Shown here: piece by piece, positions 9,368 through 16,751 of the stretch
Numbering within the stretch: the first letter of the stretch is position 1
Layout of the letters: each line of letters opens with the position of its first letter
The notes under the pieces: generated by a model
The model's input: only the letters and a program-made list of their open reading frames with translations
Told to the model about the DNA's origin: nothing
Databases searched by the model: none
Position numbers and translations under genes: made by a program
From: Enterobacter quasihormaechei
GTDB lineage: Bacteria; Pseudomonadota; Gammaproteobacteria; Enterobacterales; Enterobacteriaceae
Direction: 5' to 3'
Length of the DNA stretch: 64,000 nucleotides
NCBI RefSeq assembly: GCF_004331385.1
Contig: NZ_SJON01000002.1
Span: forward strand, 310,001-374,000

Positions 9368-10729
9368 TTAGACGAGGAAGTTGCCCAGAATCAGCAGTGA
9401 GACAGAGACGTTAATCGCGCCGCCGATACGGGTAGCAATCTGGGCGAAGGGCATCAGGCTCATGCGGTTGCCTGCGGTCAGGATCGCCACGTCGCCGGTA
9501 CCGCCCTGTCCACTCTGGCAGCAGGAGACGATGGCGACATCAATCGGGTGCATACCGATTTTTTTGCCGACGAAGAATCCGGTCGCCACCAGCGCAGACA
9601 CGGTGCTGATAATCACCAGCAGGTTGCTGACGGTGAACGCCGCGACCAGCTCGTGCCACGGGGTAATTGCCACGCCAACGGCGAAGAGGATTGGATAGGT
9701 CACGGAGGTCTGGAAGAATTTGTACACCACCTGGGAACCCTCCAGCAGACGCGGAGAGGCGCCGTTGCAGAGCTTCACCAGCACCGCCATAAACAGCATG
9801 CCAACGGGCGCAGGCAGGCCAATCAGCTTGTGACCGAGCATGCCCAGCATGTACAGCAGCACCGCCAGCAGCGCGCCGGAGGCGATAGTGGTCACGTCCG
9901 CTTTACCGGAGAACGCAGGCTGAGAGACGGTGGCATCCGCATTCGCGCGGTTAGGCATCAGCTGGCCTTCGCCGGTCAGGTGCGGGTAGCGTTTCCCGAG
10001 CTGGTTGAGGCAGCCGGAGATGATGATTGCCGTCAGCCCGCCGAGCATGACCATCGGCAGCACGCGGCCAAGCGCTACGCCCTGGTCCATGTGCAGCAGG
10101 GTGGCATAGCCGATGGAGAGCGGGATCGCCCCTTCCCCGACGCCGCCCGCCATGATCGGCAGAATGATAAAGAAGAAGATCTGGAACGGCTCAAGGCCCA
10201 GCGCCAGCCCCACGCCCATGCCAACAATCATGCCGACGATTTCACCGCACAGCATCGGGAAGAAGATGCGCAGGAAGCCCTGGATCAGCACGGTGCGGTT
10301 CATGCTCATGATGCTGCCGACGATAATGCAGCAGATATAGAGGTAGAGAATGTTGGTGGATTTGTAGAATTTGGTCGTGGATTCCACCACCACGTCCGGC
10401 AGCAGACCGTAGTAGACCAGCGCGGAAGGGATAAAGGTGGCGCAAATCGCCGCCGCGCCGAGCTTGCCGACAATCGGCAGGCGTTTGCCGAACTCGCCGC
10501 AGGCAAAGCCGAAGAAGGCCAGCGTGGCTACCATCACCACGATGTCGCTCGGCAGCTTTCCGCCCAGACAATCAATCGCAATCAGCGCGCCCGCCAGAAC
10601 GAACAGCGGCAAAGGAATAATGCCGATTTTCCAGGTATCCATAATATGCCACCAGCGCTCCTTGAGGGATGGCCGCTGAATATCAATCGGGTCGTGGGTA
10701 ACAGAGAATGAATCGTCAGTTGTGCTCAT
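9368..10729 (-). CDS. 2-hydroxycarboxylate transporter (CitS/CitW-like citrate carrier)
   Basis: A 453-residue inner-membrane carrier of the 2HCT family with a hydrophilic N-terminus and about 11 hydrophobic segments. Both family signature loops are present: AGGVGEGAIPLS in the first half and SGQGGTGDVAIL in the second, the paired GGxG reentrant loops. The family includes Na+-citrate symporter CitS, malate and lactate exchangers, and Klebsiella CitW, a citrate/acetate exchanger reported beside a second cit cluster. As first gene of the lyase operon, citrate uptake coupled to acetate export fits best. Coupling ion and exact substrate cannot be read from sequence alone. Confidence 0.9.
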   Translation of the reverse strand: MSTTDDSFSVTHDPIDIQRPSLKERWWHIMDTWKIGIIPLPLFVLAGALIAIDCLGGKLPSDIVVMVATLAFFGFACGEFGKRLPIVGKLGAAAICATFIPSALVYYGLLPDVVVESTTKFYKSTNILYLYICCIIVGSIMSMNRTVLIQGFLRIFFPMLCGEIVGMIVGMGVGLALGLEPFQIFFFIILPIMAGGVGEGAIPLSIGYATLLHMDQGVALGRVLPMVMLGGLTAIIISGCLNQLGKRYPHLTGEGQLMPNRANADATVSQPAFSGKADVTTIASGALLAVLLYMLGMLGHKLIGLPAPVGMLFMAVLVKLCNGASPRLLEGSQVVYKFFQTSVTYPILFAVGVAITPWHELVAAFTVSNLLVIISTVSALVATGFFVGKKIGMHPIDVAIVSCCQSGQGGTGDVAILTAGNRMSLMPFAQIATRIGGAINVSVSLLILGNFLV

Positions 10730-11074
10730 AATAAGCCCCTTAGTTATTTTGTGCGTTCAGCTTAGAGTCACAAAGGCTTACTTTATGTGAGGGATGACAT
10801 ATTAAAGGCGAAGTTTTAATGGCCGCTATGGTTTTAATGGTTTCTATTATTTTATGTGATTTACGCCTTATTTATTACCGTGGTTTTTATGGTTTCTTTT
10901 CCTAACCGAACAAAGAAATAACATTTATTCAATTAGCATTAAGAGAATGAGACTTTCGGAAAAATCTTTTACAGACCGTGCTGTGCAAGGGATCACAAGT
11001 TTTCGGCAAAGCGGGCATCCTGGCGTTAAAAGATGATATATTCAGCCAACCTGTTGATACCTTGCGTGATAGTT
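10730..11074. promoter_or_regulatory. Divergent control region between the cit operon and the CitAB-type regulator genes
   Basis: This 345-base AT-rich gap separates the minus-strand cit operon from the plus-strand kinase gene, so it must hold both promoters. It contains TATGTGAGGGATGACATATT (10783-10802), an imperfect TGTGA-N6-TCACA-like palindrome and a possible CRP site, and a second TATGTGATTTACG half site near 10854. CitB-type regulators bind AT-rich direct repeats, and the stretches around 10800-10920 would suit, but no exact operator could be defined. No open frame of note lies here. Confidence 0.4.
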
Positions 11075-12712
11075 ATGAAAGTATCGTTTCAGATCAAGCT
11101 GTTTATTTCGCTGGTCGCCTTTTTCTCAGTGCTGTTCGCATTACTGGGCGGATATTATTATGTCGACGTCGGCAGGCAGCTTTATCAGGAAATGAGCGCG
11201 CGCGCAAAAATACAGGCTGAAGAGATAGCGCTTATTCCCACTCTGCGAAAAGAAGTCGAACAAAAGGATATCCAGAGCATCCATGACTTTATGCATAAAA
11301 TAGCCGCCCACAGCGACGCCAGTTTTATTGTGATTGGTGACAATAAAGGGCTGCATCTTTTTCACTCCGTGTTTGCTGACCGGGTGGGCAAAACGCTGGT
11401 TGGCGGGGACAACGACGAGGTATTACACGGCAAAAGCACCATTACCATCCGCAAGGGCGGGTTAGGCATTTCGCTACGCAGCAAAGCCCCTATTTTTAAT
11501 GATGCCGGGCAGGTGGTGGGGATTGTTTCGGTGGGCTATCTCACAAGCTATCTGGACACCATCACCGTCAACAAGGTGGTCAATATCCTGATTGCCGCCG
11601 TGCTGCTGCTTATCGCCCTGTTTATTTTCTCCTGGTTCTTCACCCGCAGCATCAAGAAGCAGATATTCTCTCTGGAACCACGCGAAATCGGCCTGCTGGT
11701 GCGTCAGCAAAAGGCGATGATGGAATCCATTTATGAAGGGGTGATTGCCATCGATGACGACCTGCGCATCGAAGTGATCAACCAGGCGGCGCGTAAATTA
11801 TTAGGCTTACGTCAGCCCGCCCGCGAACTGCGCGGTCAACACATTAGCCAGGTGATCGCACCCGTCCCGTTTTTTAACGCGCAGACCATGCTTGCGAAAG
11901 ACACTCACGATGAGATCTGTCGCTTTAACGATCTCACGGTCATTGCCAGCCGGGTGCGGATCATGCTGGAAGATGCGTTGCAGGGCTGGGTGATCACCTT
12001 TCGCGATCGCAACGAGATCGACTCGCTCAGCGCCCAGCTTAGCCAGGTGAAGCGCTACGTTGATAACCTGCGCATCATGCGCCACGAACAGCTGAACCGC
12101 ATGACCACGCTGTCCGGCCTGCTGCATATGGGCCGTTATGACGAGGCGATCCGCTACATACAGGCGCAGTCGGAACACGCTCAGGAGCTGCTGGACTTTA
12201 TCTCGTCCCGCTTTAGCTCCCCGACGCTGTGCGGTTTGCTGCTTGGAAAAGCCGCCCGCGCCCGTGAGAAAGGCGTTGAGCTGAGTTTCGATCCGGCCTG
12301 CCGGGTAGATAAACCGTTCCTGCCGCTGCTCGAATCGGAACTTATCTCGATCATCGGAAATTTGCTGGATAACGCCATCGAAGCGACCCAGCGCGCCCCG
12401 CTCCCGCATGCGCCGGTAGACGTGCTGATAAAGCTGAACGAGCAGGAACTGATTATTGAAGTCGCCGACCAGGGCGTCGGCATCACACCGGCGATCCGCG
12501 ACCGGATCTTTGAGCGCGGCATCACCACCAAAACGCGCGGCGATCATGGTATAGGCCTGTATCTGATTGAAAGCTACGTCACGCAGGCTGGCGGCGCAAT
12601 TGAAGTTGCCGATAACACCCCACGCGGTGCCATTTTCTCACTGTTTATTCCCGCCACGGGAACGGCCCGGCACCCCGCACAGGAACTGGAAGATACCGAC
12701 TATGCAACATGA
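11075..12712 (+). CDS. citA: CitA/DpiB-type sensor histidine kinase
   Basis: A 545-residue membrane kinase of the CitA/DcuS family. Order: TM1 (about 5-28), periplasmic CitAP-like PAS/Cache domain (about 35-165), TM2 (about 172-192), cytoplasmic PAS (about 205-310), then a kinase domain with RHEQLNRMTTLSGLLHM (phospho-acceptor His), N-box NLLDNAIEA, and G-boxes DQGVGI and HGIGLYLI. The start MKVSFQIKLF at 11075 puts a normal charged N-terminus before TM1; the ribosome site is weak. In the sensor domain the usual RLYH of Klebsiella CitA reads HLFH and the KGSLG loop reads KGGLG. The end overlaps the regulator gene by 11 bases. Confidence 0.88.
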   Translation: MKVSFQIKLFISLVAFFSVLFALLGGYYYVDVGRQLYQEMSARAKIQAEEIALIPTLRKEVEQKDIQSIHDFMHKIAAHSDASFIVIGDNKGLHLFHSVFADRVGKTLVGGDNDEVLHGKSTITIRKGGLGISLRSKAPIFNDAGQVVGIVSVGYLTSYLDTITVNKVVNILIAAVLLLIALFIFSWFFTRSIKKQIFSLEPREIGLLVRQQKAMMESIYEGVIAIDDDLRIEVINQAARKLLGLRQPARELRGQHISQVIAPVPFFNAQTMLAKDTHDEICRFNDLTVIASRVRIMLEDALQGWVITFRDRNEIDSLSAQLSQVKRYVDNLRIMRHEQLNRMTTLSGLLHMGRYDEAIRYIQAQSEHAQELLDFISSRFSSPTLCGLLLGKAARAREKGVELSFDPACRVDKPFLPLLESELISIIGNLLDNAIEATQRAPLPHAPVDVLIKLNEQELIIEVADQGVGITPAIRDRIFERGITTKTRGDHGIGLYLIESYVTQAGGAIEVADNTPRGAIFSLFIPATGTARHPAQELEDTDYAT

Positions 12713-13394
12713 ACTTATCGACGTACTGATTGTTGAAGACGAGAACGAACTGGCGCAACTGCACGCGGAGCTTATCGGTAAACATCCGCGCCTGAGGCTG
12801 GTGGGAATTGCCGCGTCATTGGCCGACGCGCAGCGACAGCTGGAGAGCAAACAGCCGAAGCTGATGCTGCTGGATAACTACCTGCCGGACGGCAAAGGCA
12901 TCACCCTTATCAGCAACCCGATGCTCGCCCGCGCCAACTGCTCGGTGATTTTCATCACCGCCGCCAGCGATATGGACACCTGTAGCCAGGCCATTCGTAA
13001 CGGCGCGTTCGACTACATCCTCAAGCCGGTATCCTGGAAGCGCCTGAGCCAGTCGCTGGAGCGTTTTGTGCAGTTTGCCGAGCAGCAGCGCGTCTGGAAG
13101 ATTGTTGACCAGCAGAACGTGGATTCGCTCTATCAGCTACAGGCGAAAAATTATCGTCTGGACAACGGCAGCAAAGGGATAGAGGAGAACACGCTGGCGC
13201 GGGTGCAAACGCTGTTCAACAGCAAGGCGTCGCACTGCTTTACGGTGGATGAGGTGGTGAGCGAGACGGGGCTGAGTAAAACCACCACCCGGCGCTATCT
13301 GGAACACTGCGTGGAGGTGGGTTTTCTGACGGTGGAGATGCTGTACGGGAAGATTGGGCATCCAAGAAGGATGTACCGCCGCGCAGAAGCCTGA
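12702..13394 (+). CDS. citB: CitB/DpiA-type response regulator
   Basis: A 230-residue response regulator with an N-terminal receiver domain (acidic pocket VEDENE, phospho-acceptor Asp in MLLDNYLPDGKG, conserved Lys in YILKPVSW) and a C-terminal CitB-type helix-turn-helix (VDEVVSETGLSKTTTRRYLE). The open frame extends upstream inside the kinase gene, but the start MQHELIDVLIVEDE at 12702 matches family starts and overlaps the kinase stop. It is the likely partner of the kinase and would control the divergent cit operon. Expression is probably coupled to the kinase through the overlap. Confidence 0.9.
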   Translation: MQHELIDVLIVEDENELAQLHAELIGKHPRLRLVGIAASLADAQRQLESKQPKLMLLDNYLPDGKGITLISNPMLARANCSVIFITAASDMDTCSQAIRNGAFDYILKPVSWKRLSQSLERFVQFAEQQRVWKIVDQQNVDSLYQLQAKNYRLDNGSKGIEENTLARVQTLFNSKASHCFTVDEVVSETGLSKTTTRRYLEHCVEVGFLTVEMLYGKIGHPRRMYRRAEA

Positions 13395-13404
13395 CGCAGT
13401 ATTA

Positions 13405-13469
13405 CAGGCCGGGTAAGCTTGCGCCACCGGGCAACTCGCCGGGTGGCGCTAACGCTTACCCGGCCTACG
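13405..13469. repeat. REP/BIME element between citB and speC
   Basis: Opposed REP units (GGCCGGGTAAGCTTGCGCCACCGGGC and GCCGGGTGGCGCTAACGCTTACCCGGCC) fill the convergent gap between the regulator gene and speC. No separate intrinsic terminator is visible, so the REP stems may end or protect both transcripts. Confidence 0.85.
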
Positions 13470-13470
13470 T

Positions 13471-15609
13471 TCAAACATTCAATACGTACCCATACAGTCG
13501 CTTGATCCCGTCCGCATCCTTCTCACTGTAAACGCCCTGCAACTCCGGCGAGAAGCCCGGCAGCATATTAATGCCCTCCTCCAGCGCCAGGAAGTAACGC
13601 TGCACCGCTCCGCCCCAGACTTCGCCCGGCACCACGCACAGCACGCCCGGCGGATATGGCAGCGCGCCTTCGGCGGCAATGCGCCCTTCAGCGTCACGAA
13701 TACGCACCAGCTCTACGTTCCCGCGAATGTACTCCTGGTTGGCATCCTGCGGGTTCATCACTACGGCGGGCAGGCTCTCCTGGCGGAACATCGCCTTCTG
13801 GAGATCCTTCACGTTAAAGCTGACGTAGAGATCGTGCATCTCCTGGCACAGCTGACGGATCGTGTAGTCGCGGTAACGCACCGGGTATTTCTGATAGATG
13901 GTCGGCAGCACATCCGCGAGCGGCGTGTCGTCTTCAATATGCTGTTCGAACTGTCCCAGCATAGCCACCAGCTGCATTAACTTCTCCTCGCTCTCCGCTG
14001 GCGTCAGCAGGAACAGGATGGAGTTGAGGTCGCACTTCTCCGGCACAATGCCGTTTTCGCGCAGGTAGTGGGCGAGAATGGTCGCCGGAATGCCGAAATC
14101 GGTATAGTGACCTGTTTCCGCATCAATGCCCGGCGTGGTCAGCAGCAGCTTGCACGGATCGACGAAATACTGCTCGCGAGCATAGCCTTCAAAACCATGC
14201 CATTTTGCACCCGGTTCAAAACTAAAGAAGCGGCGCTCGCTGGCGATGACCTGCGTGGGGTGATCCTGCCACGGCCGCCCTGCCACCACTGGCGGGATAA
14301 ACGGCTTGATCATATGGCAGTTGGCGATGATGGCCTTGCGCGCCTCAATGCCCAGCTCGACGCACTCCGCCCACAGCCTGCGCCCGCTCTCGCCCTCGTG
14401 AATTTTGGCGTTCACGTCCAGCGCCGCAAACAGCGGGTAAAACGGGCTGGTAGAGGCATGCAGCATAAACGCATTATTAAGACGCTTGTGCGGACAGAAA
14501 CGCGACTGGCCGCGAATATGGTTATCCTTTTTATGGATCTGCGACGTTTGCGAGAACCCGGCCTGCTGCTTGTGTACCGACTGGGTCACAAAAATTCCCG
14601 GATCGTTCTCGTTAAGCTCCAGCAGAAGCGGAGACGTTTCTGCCATCATCGGGATAAACTGCTCGTAGCCCACCCACGCGGAGTCAAACAGAATGTAGTC
14701 ACACAGGTGGCCGATCTTGTCGATCACCTGACGGGCGTTGTAGATCGTGCCGTCGTAGGTACCAAGCTGGATGATAGCCAGGCGGAACGGGCGGATCTCG
14801 TCGGCCTTTTCCGGCGCAGCCTCGCGGATCAGTTCCCGCAGATACGCGTCATCAAAGCAGTGTTCATCGATTCCGCCGATAAAACCAAACGGATTACGCG
14901 CGGCCTCAAGATAAACAGGGGTAGCCCCGGCCTGGATCAGCGCCCCGTGATGGTTGGATTTGTGGTTGTTACGATCGAACAGCACCAGATCGCCACGGGT
15001 CAGCAGCGCATTGGTTACCACTTTATTGGCAGCCGATGTGCCGTTCAGCACGAAGTAGGTTTTGTCCGCGTTGAACACCTTCGCCGCGAACTTTTGCGCG
15101 TGCTTGGCAGAACCCTCGTGGATCAGCAAATCCCCGAGCTTCACGTCGGCATTGCACATATCGGCGCGAAACACGTTTTCACCAAAGAAGTCATAGAACT
15201 GGCGCCCGGCGGGATGTTTTTTGAAAAACGCGCCGTGCTGATGACCAGGGCAGGCAAAGGTGCTGTTCCCCATTGCGACATACTGGCTCAGGGTGTCAAA
15301 AAAAGGTGGCAGCAGGTTCTCTTCATACCGGCAGGCGGCAGATTCCAGTTCCAGGAACTCCTGCGCTCTACCCGAGATAATCGCCGTGACGCCATCAGGC
15401 ACCTCTCCAGGCTCTTGCGAGAACATAAACACCGGTAGCTGAAAGCCCGTACGCTTCAGCAACGCGAGAATGCCGCTGTAGCTTTCAACCACCGTAATGA
15501 CGACTGCCGCCACATCGGTGAAATCGGTGTTATCCAGCGTCACCTTTTCACGGTGCGTAGAAACTTTGGATACCAGCTCACGGCTGACGGCAATTTTCAT
15601 GGTTTTCAT
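13471..15609 (-). CDS. speC: Constitutive ornithine decarboxylase SpeC
   Basis: A 712-residue PLP-dependent decarboxylase that converts ornithine to putrescine, first step of polyamine synthesis. It is near-identical in the core to E. coli SpeC, including GNSTFACPGHQHGAFF, the PLP-lysine segment VTQSVHKQQAGFSQTSQ and the C-terminal domain ending PGFSPELQGVYSEKDADG. The start MKTMKIAVSRELVS at 15609 matches E. coli. The frame stays open for 37 more codons upstream without a stop, and a perfect hairpin lies 13 bases before the start. Gene order speC-yqgA-tRNA-Phe is as in E. coli. Confidence 0.96.
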   Translation of the reverse strand: MKTMKIAVSRELVSKVSTHREKVTLDNTDFTDVAAVVITVVESYSGILALLKRTGFQLPVFMFSQEPGEVPDGVTAIISGRAQEFLELESAACRYEENLLPPFFDTLSQYVAMGNSTFACPGHQHGAFFKKHPAGRQFYDFFGENVFRADMCNADVKLGDLLIHEGSAKHAQKFAAKVFNADKTYFVLNGTSAANKVVTNALLTRGDLVLFDRNNHKSNHHGALIQAGATPVYLEAARNPFGFIGGIDEHCFDDAYLRELIREAAPEKADEIRPFRLAIIQLGTYDGTIYNARQVIDKIGHLCDYILFDSAWVGYEQFIPMMAETSPLLLELNENDPGIFVTQSVHKQQAGFSQTSQIHKKDNHIRGQSRFCPHKRLNNAFMLHASTSPFYPLFAALDVNAKIHEGESGRRLWAECVELGIEARKAIIANCHMIKPFIPPVVAGRPWQDHPTQVIASERRFFSFEPGAKWHGFEGYAREQYFVDPCKLLLTTPGIDAETGHYTDFGIPATILAHYLRENGIVPEKCDLNSILFLLTPAESEEKLMQLVAMLGQFEQHIEDDTPLADVLPTIYQKYPVRYRDYTIRQLCQEMHDLYVSFNVKDLQKAMFRQESLPAVVMNPQDANQEYIRGNVELVRIRDAEGRIAAEGALPYPPGVLCVVPGEVWGGAVQRYFLALEEGINMLPGFSPELQGVYSEKDADGIKRLYGYVLNV

Positions 15610-15622
15610 AAGCGCAAATACC

Positions 15623-15638
15623 CTCACCGAACGGTGAG
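15623..15638 (-). promoter_or_regulatory. Hairpin overlapping the speC ribosome-binding region
   Basis: On the minus strand the leader reads CTCACCGTTCGGTGAG, a perfect palindrome that folds to a six-base-pair stem with a GTTC loop. Its 3' arm GGTGAG merges with the following GGT, the best Shine-Dalgarno for speC, 11-14 bases before the ATG. Folding would partly hide the ribosome site. The regulatory role is inference. Confidence 0.45.
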
Positions 15639-15790
15639 ACAGGGAGGAGAAAATTCGCGCAATCATGTCACCTTTTATTTTCAGGTGCAAGAAGGAATCA
15701 GTATGCATTACGCCTCCCAAAGCTAACCATAATCAGGGCTGGACGTGCCATAATCATGCAATGCCAGTGCTTAAATAACAGGAGTTAAAC

Positions 15791-16504
15791 GTGGTAATTG
15801 GACCCTTTATCAATGCGGGAGCTGTACTGCTGGGCGGTGTACTTGGGGCAGTATTGAGCCAGCGGTTGCCGGAGCGTATTCGCGTCTCCATGCCCTCCAT
15901 TTTTGGCCTGGCGTCGCTGGGGATTGGTATCCTTTTAGTGGTGAAGTGCGCCAACCTGCCGGTAATGGTGCTGGCAACCTTGCTCGGCGCGCTGATTGGC
16001 GAATTTTGCTATCTGGAAAGAGGCATAAATAGCGCGGTAGGCAAAGCTAAAAACCTGATTGCCCGACCGGGCAAGGCGAAGCACGGCACGCACGAGTCGT
16101 TTATTCAAAACTACGTTGCGATCGTTATTCTGTTCTGTGCCAGCGGTACGGGGATTTTCGGTTCGATGCAGGAAGGAATGACCGGCGATCCCAGCATACT
16201 GATTGCGAAAGCGTTTCTGGATTTCTTCACCGCCACTATTTTTGCCACTACGCTCGGCATCGCCGTCGCCGCGATTTGCGTGCCAATGCTGCTGATTCAG
16301 CTGGCGCTGGCCACCTGCGCCACGCTGATCCTGCCGCTGACGACGCCCGCGATGATGGCAGACTTTACTGCCGTCGGCGGCCTGTTGCTGCTGGCGACAG
16401 GGCTGCGCATCTGTGGCATCAAAATGTTTGCAGTGGTGAACATGCTCCCTGCACTGCTGCTCGCCATGCCGCTTTCCGCGCTCTGGACGCACTTTTTCGC
16501 TTAA
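15791..16504 (+). CDS. yqgA: DUF554 inner-membrane protein YqgA
   Basis: A 237-residue membrane protein with six or seven hydrophobic segments, matching E. coli YqgA in length and position. It begins with GTG at 15791, preceded by AACAGGAG. Motifs include MVIGPFINAGAVLLGGVLGA at the N-terminus and FCASGTGIFGSMQEGMTGD in the middle. The function of the DUF554 family is unknown; a transport role has been supposed. It is divergent from speC. Confidence 0.93.
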   Translation: MVIGPFINAGAVLLGGVLGAVLSQRLPERIRVSMPSIFGLASLGIGILLVVKCANLPVMVLATLLGALIGEFCYLERGINSAVGKAKNLIARPGKAKHGTHESFIQNYVAIVILFCASGTGIFGSMQEGMTGDPSILIAKAFLDFFTATIFATTLGIAVAAICVPMLLIQLALATCATLILPLTTPAMMADFTAVGGLLLLATGLRICGIKMFAVVNMLPALLLAMPLSALWTHFFA

Positions 16505-16560
16505 GTTTGCGGCGAAATGGTGAGAGAGTGTGCAGTCTGCACCGAAAGCAATAAATTTCG

Positions 16561-16589
16561 TTGACGTCGGAGGGCGGATCGGGTTTAAT
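16561..16589 (+). promoter_or_regulatory. Sigma-70 promoter of tRNA-Phe
   Basis: TTGACG (16561-16566) and TTTAAT (16584-16589) are spaced by exactly 17 bases and followed by a GC-rich discriminator GCGCCCCG just before the tRNA. A GC-rich discriminator is typical of stringently controlled stable-RNA promoters. Confidence 0.8.
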
Positions 16590-16599
16590 GCGCCCCGTT

Positions 16600-16675
16600 G
16601 CCCGGATAGCTCAGTCGGTAGAGCAGGGGATTGAAAATCCCCGTGTCCTTGGTTCGATTCCGAGTCCGGGCACCA
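16600..16675 (+). tRNA. pheV: tRNA-Phe (anticodon GAA)
   Basis: A 76-base cloverleaf with encoded CCA. The acceptor arms GCCCGGA and TCCGGGC pair. The D arm holds GCTCAGTCGGTAGAGC, the anticodon stem is GGGGA/TCCCC around the loop TTGAAAA with GAA at 16633-16635, and the T arm holds GGTTCGATTCC. Position downstream of yqgA corresponds to E. coli pheV, a well-known island insertion site. The gene is intact. Confidence 0.98.
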
Positions 16676-16685
16676 AATTCATATT

Positions 16686-16712
16686 AACGGACCTCCACGG
16701 AGGTCCGTTTTT
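16686..16712 (+). terminator. Intrinsic terminator of tRNA-Phe
   Basis: AACGGACCTC and GAGGTCCGTT form a ten-base-pair GC-rich stem with a CACG tetraloop, followed by five T residues. It begins 11 bases after the tRNA CCA end. Confidence 0.93.
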
Positions 16713-16751
16713 GCATTCTAAGCCCGCCAGAATCAACCCTTCTGCATTCCC

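Noticed and set aside
14068..15438. 456-codon open frame opposite speC
   Set aside because: Shadow of a highly conserved gene; no recognisable motif and no start signals.
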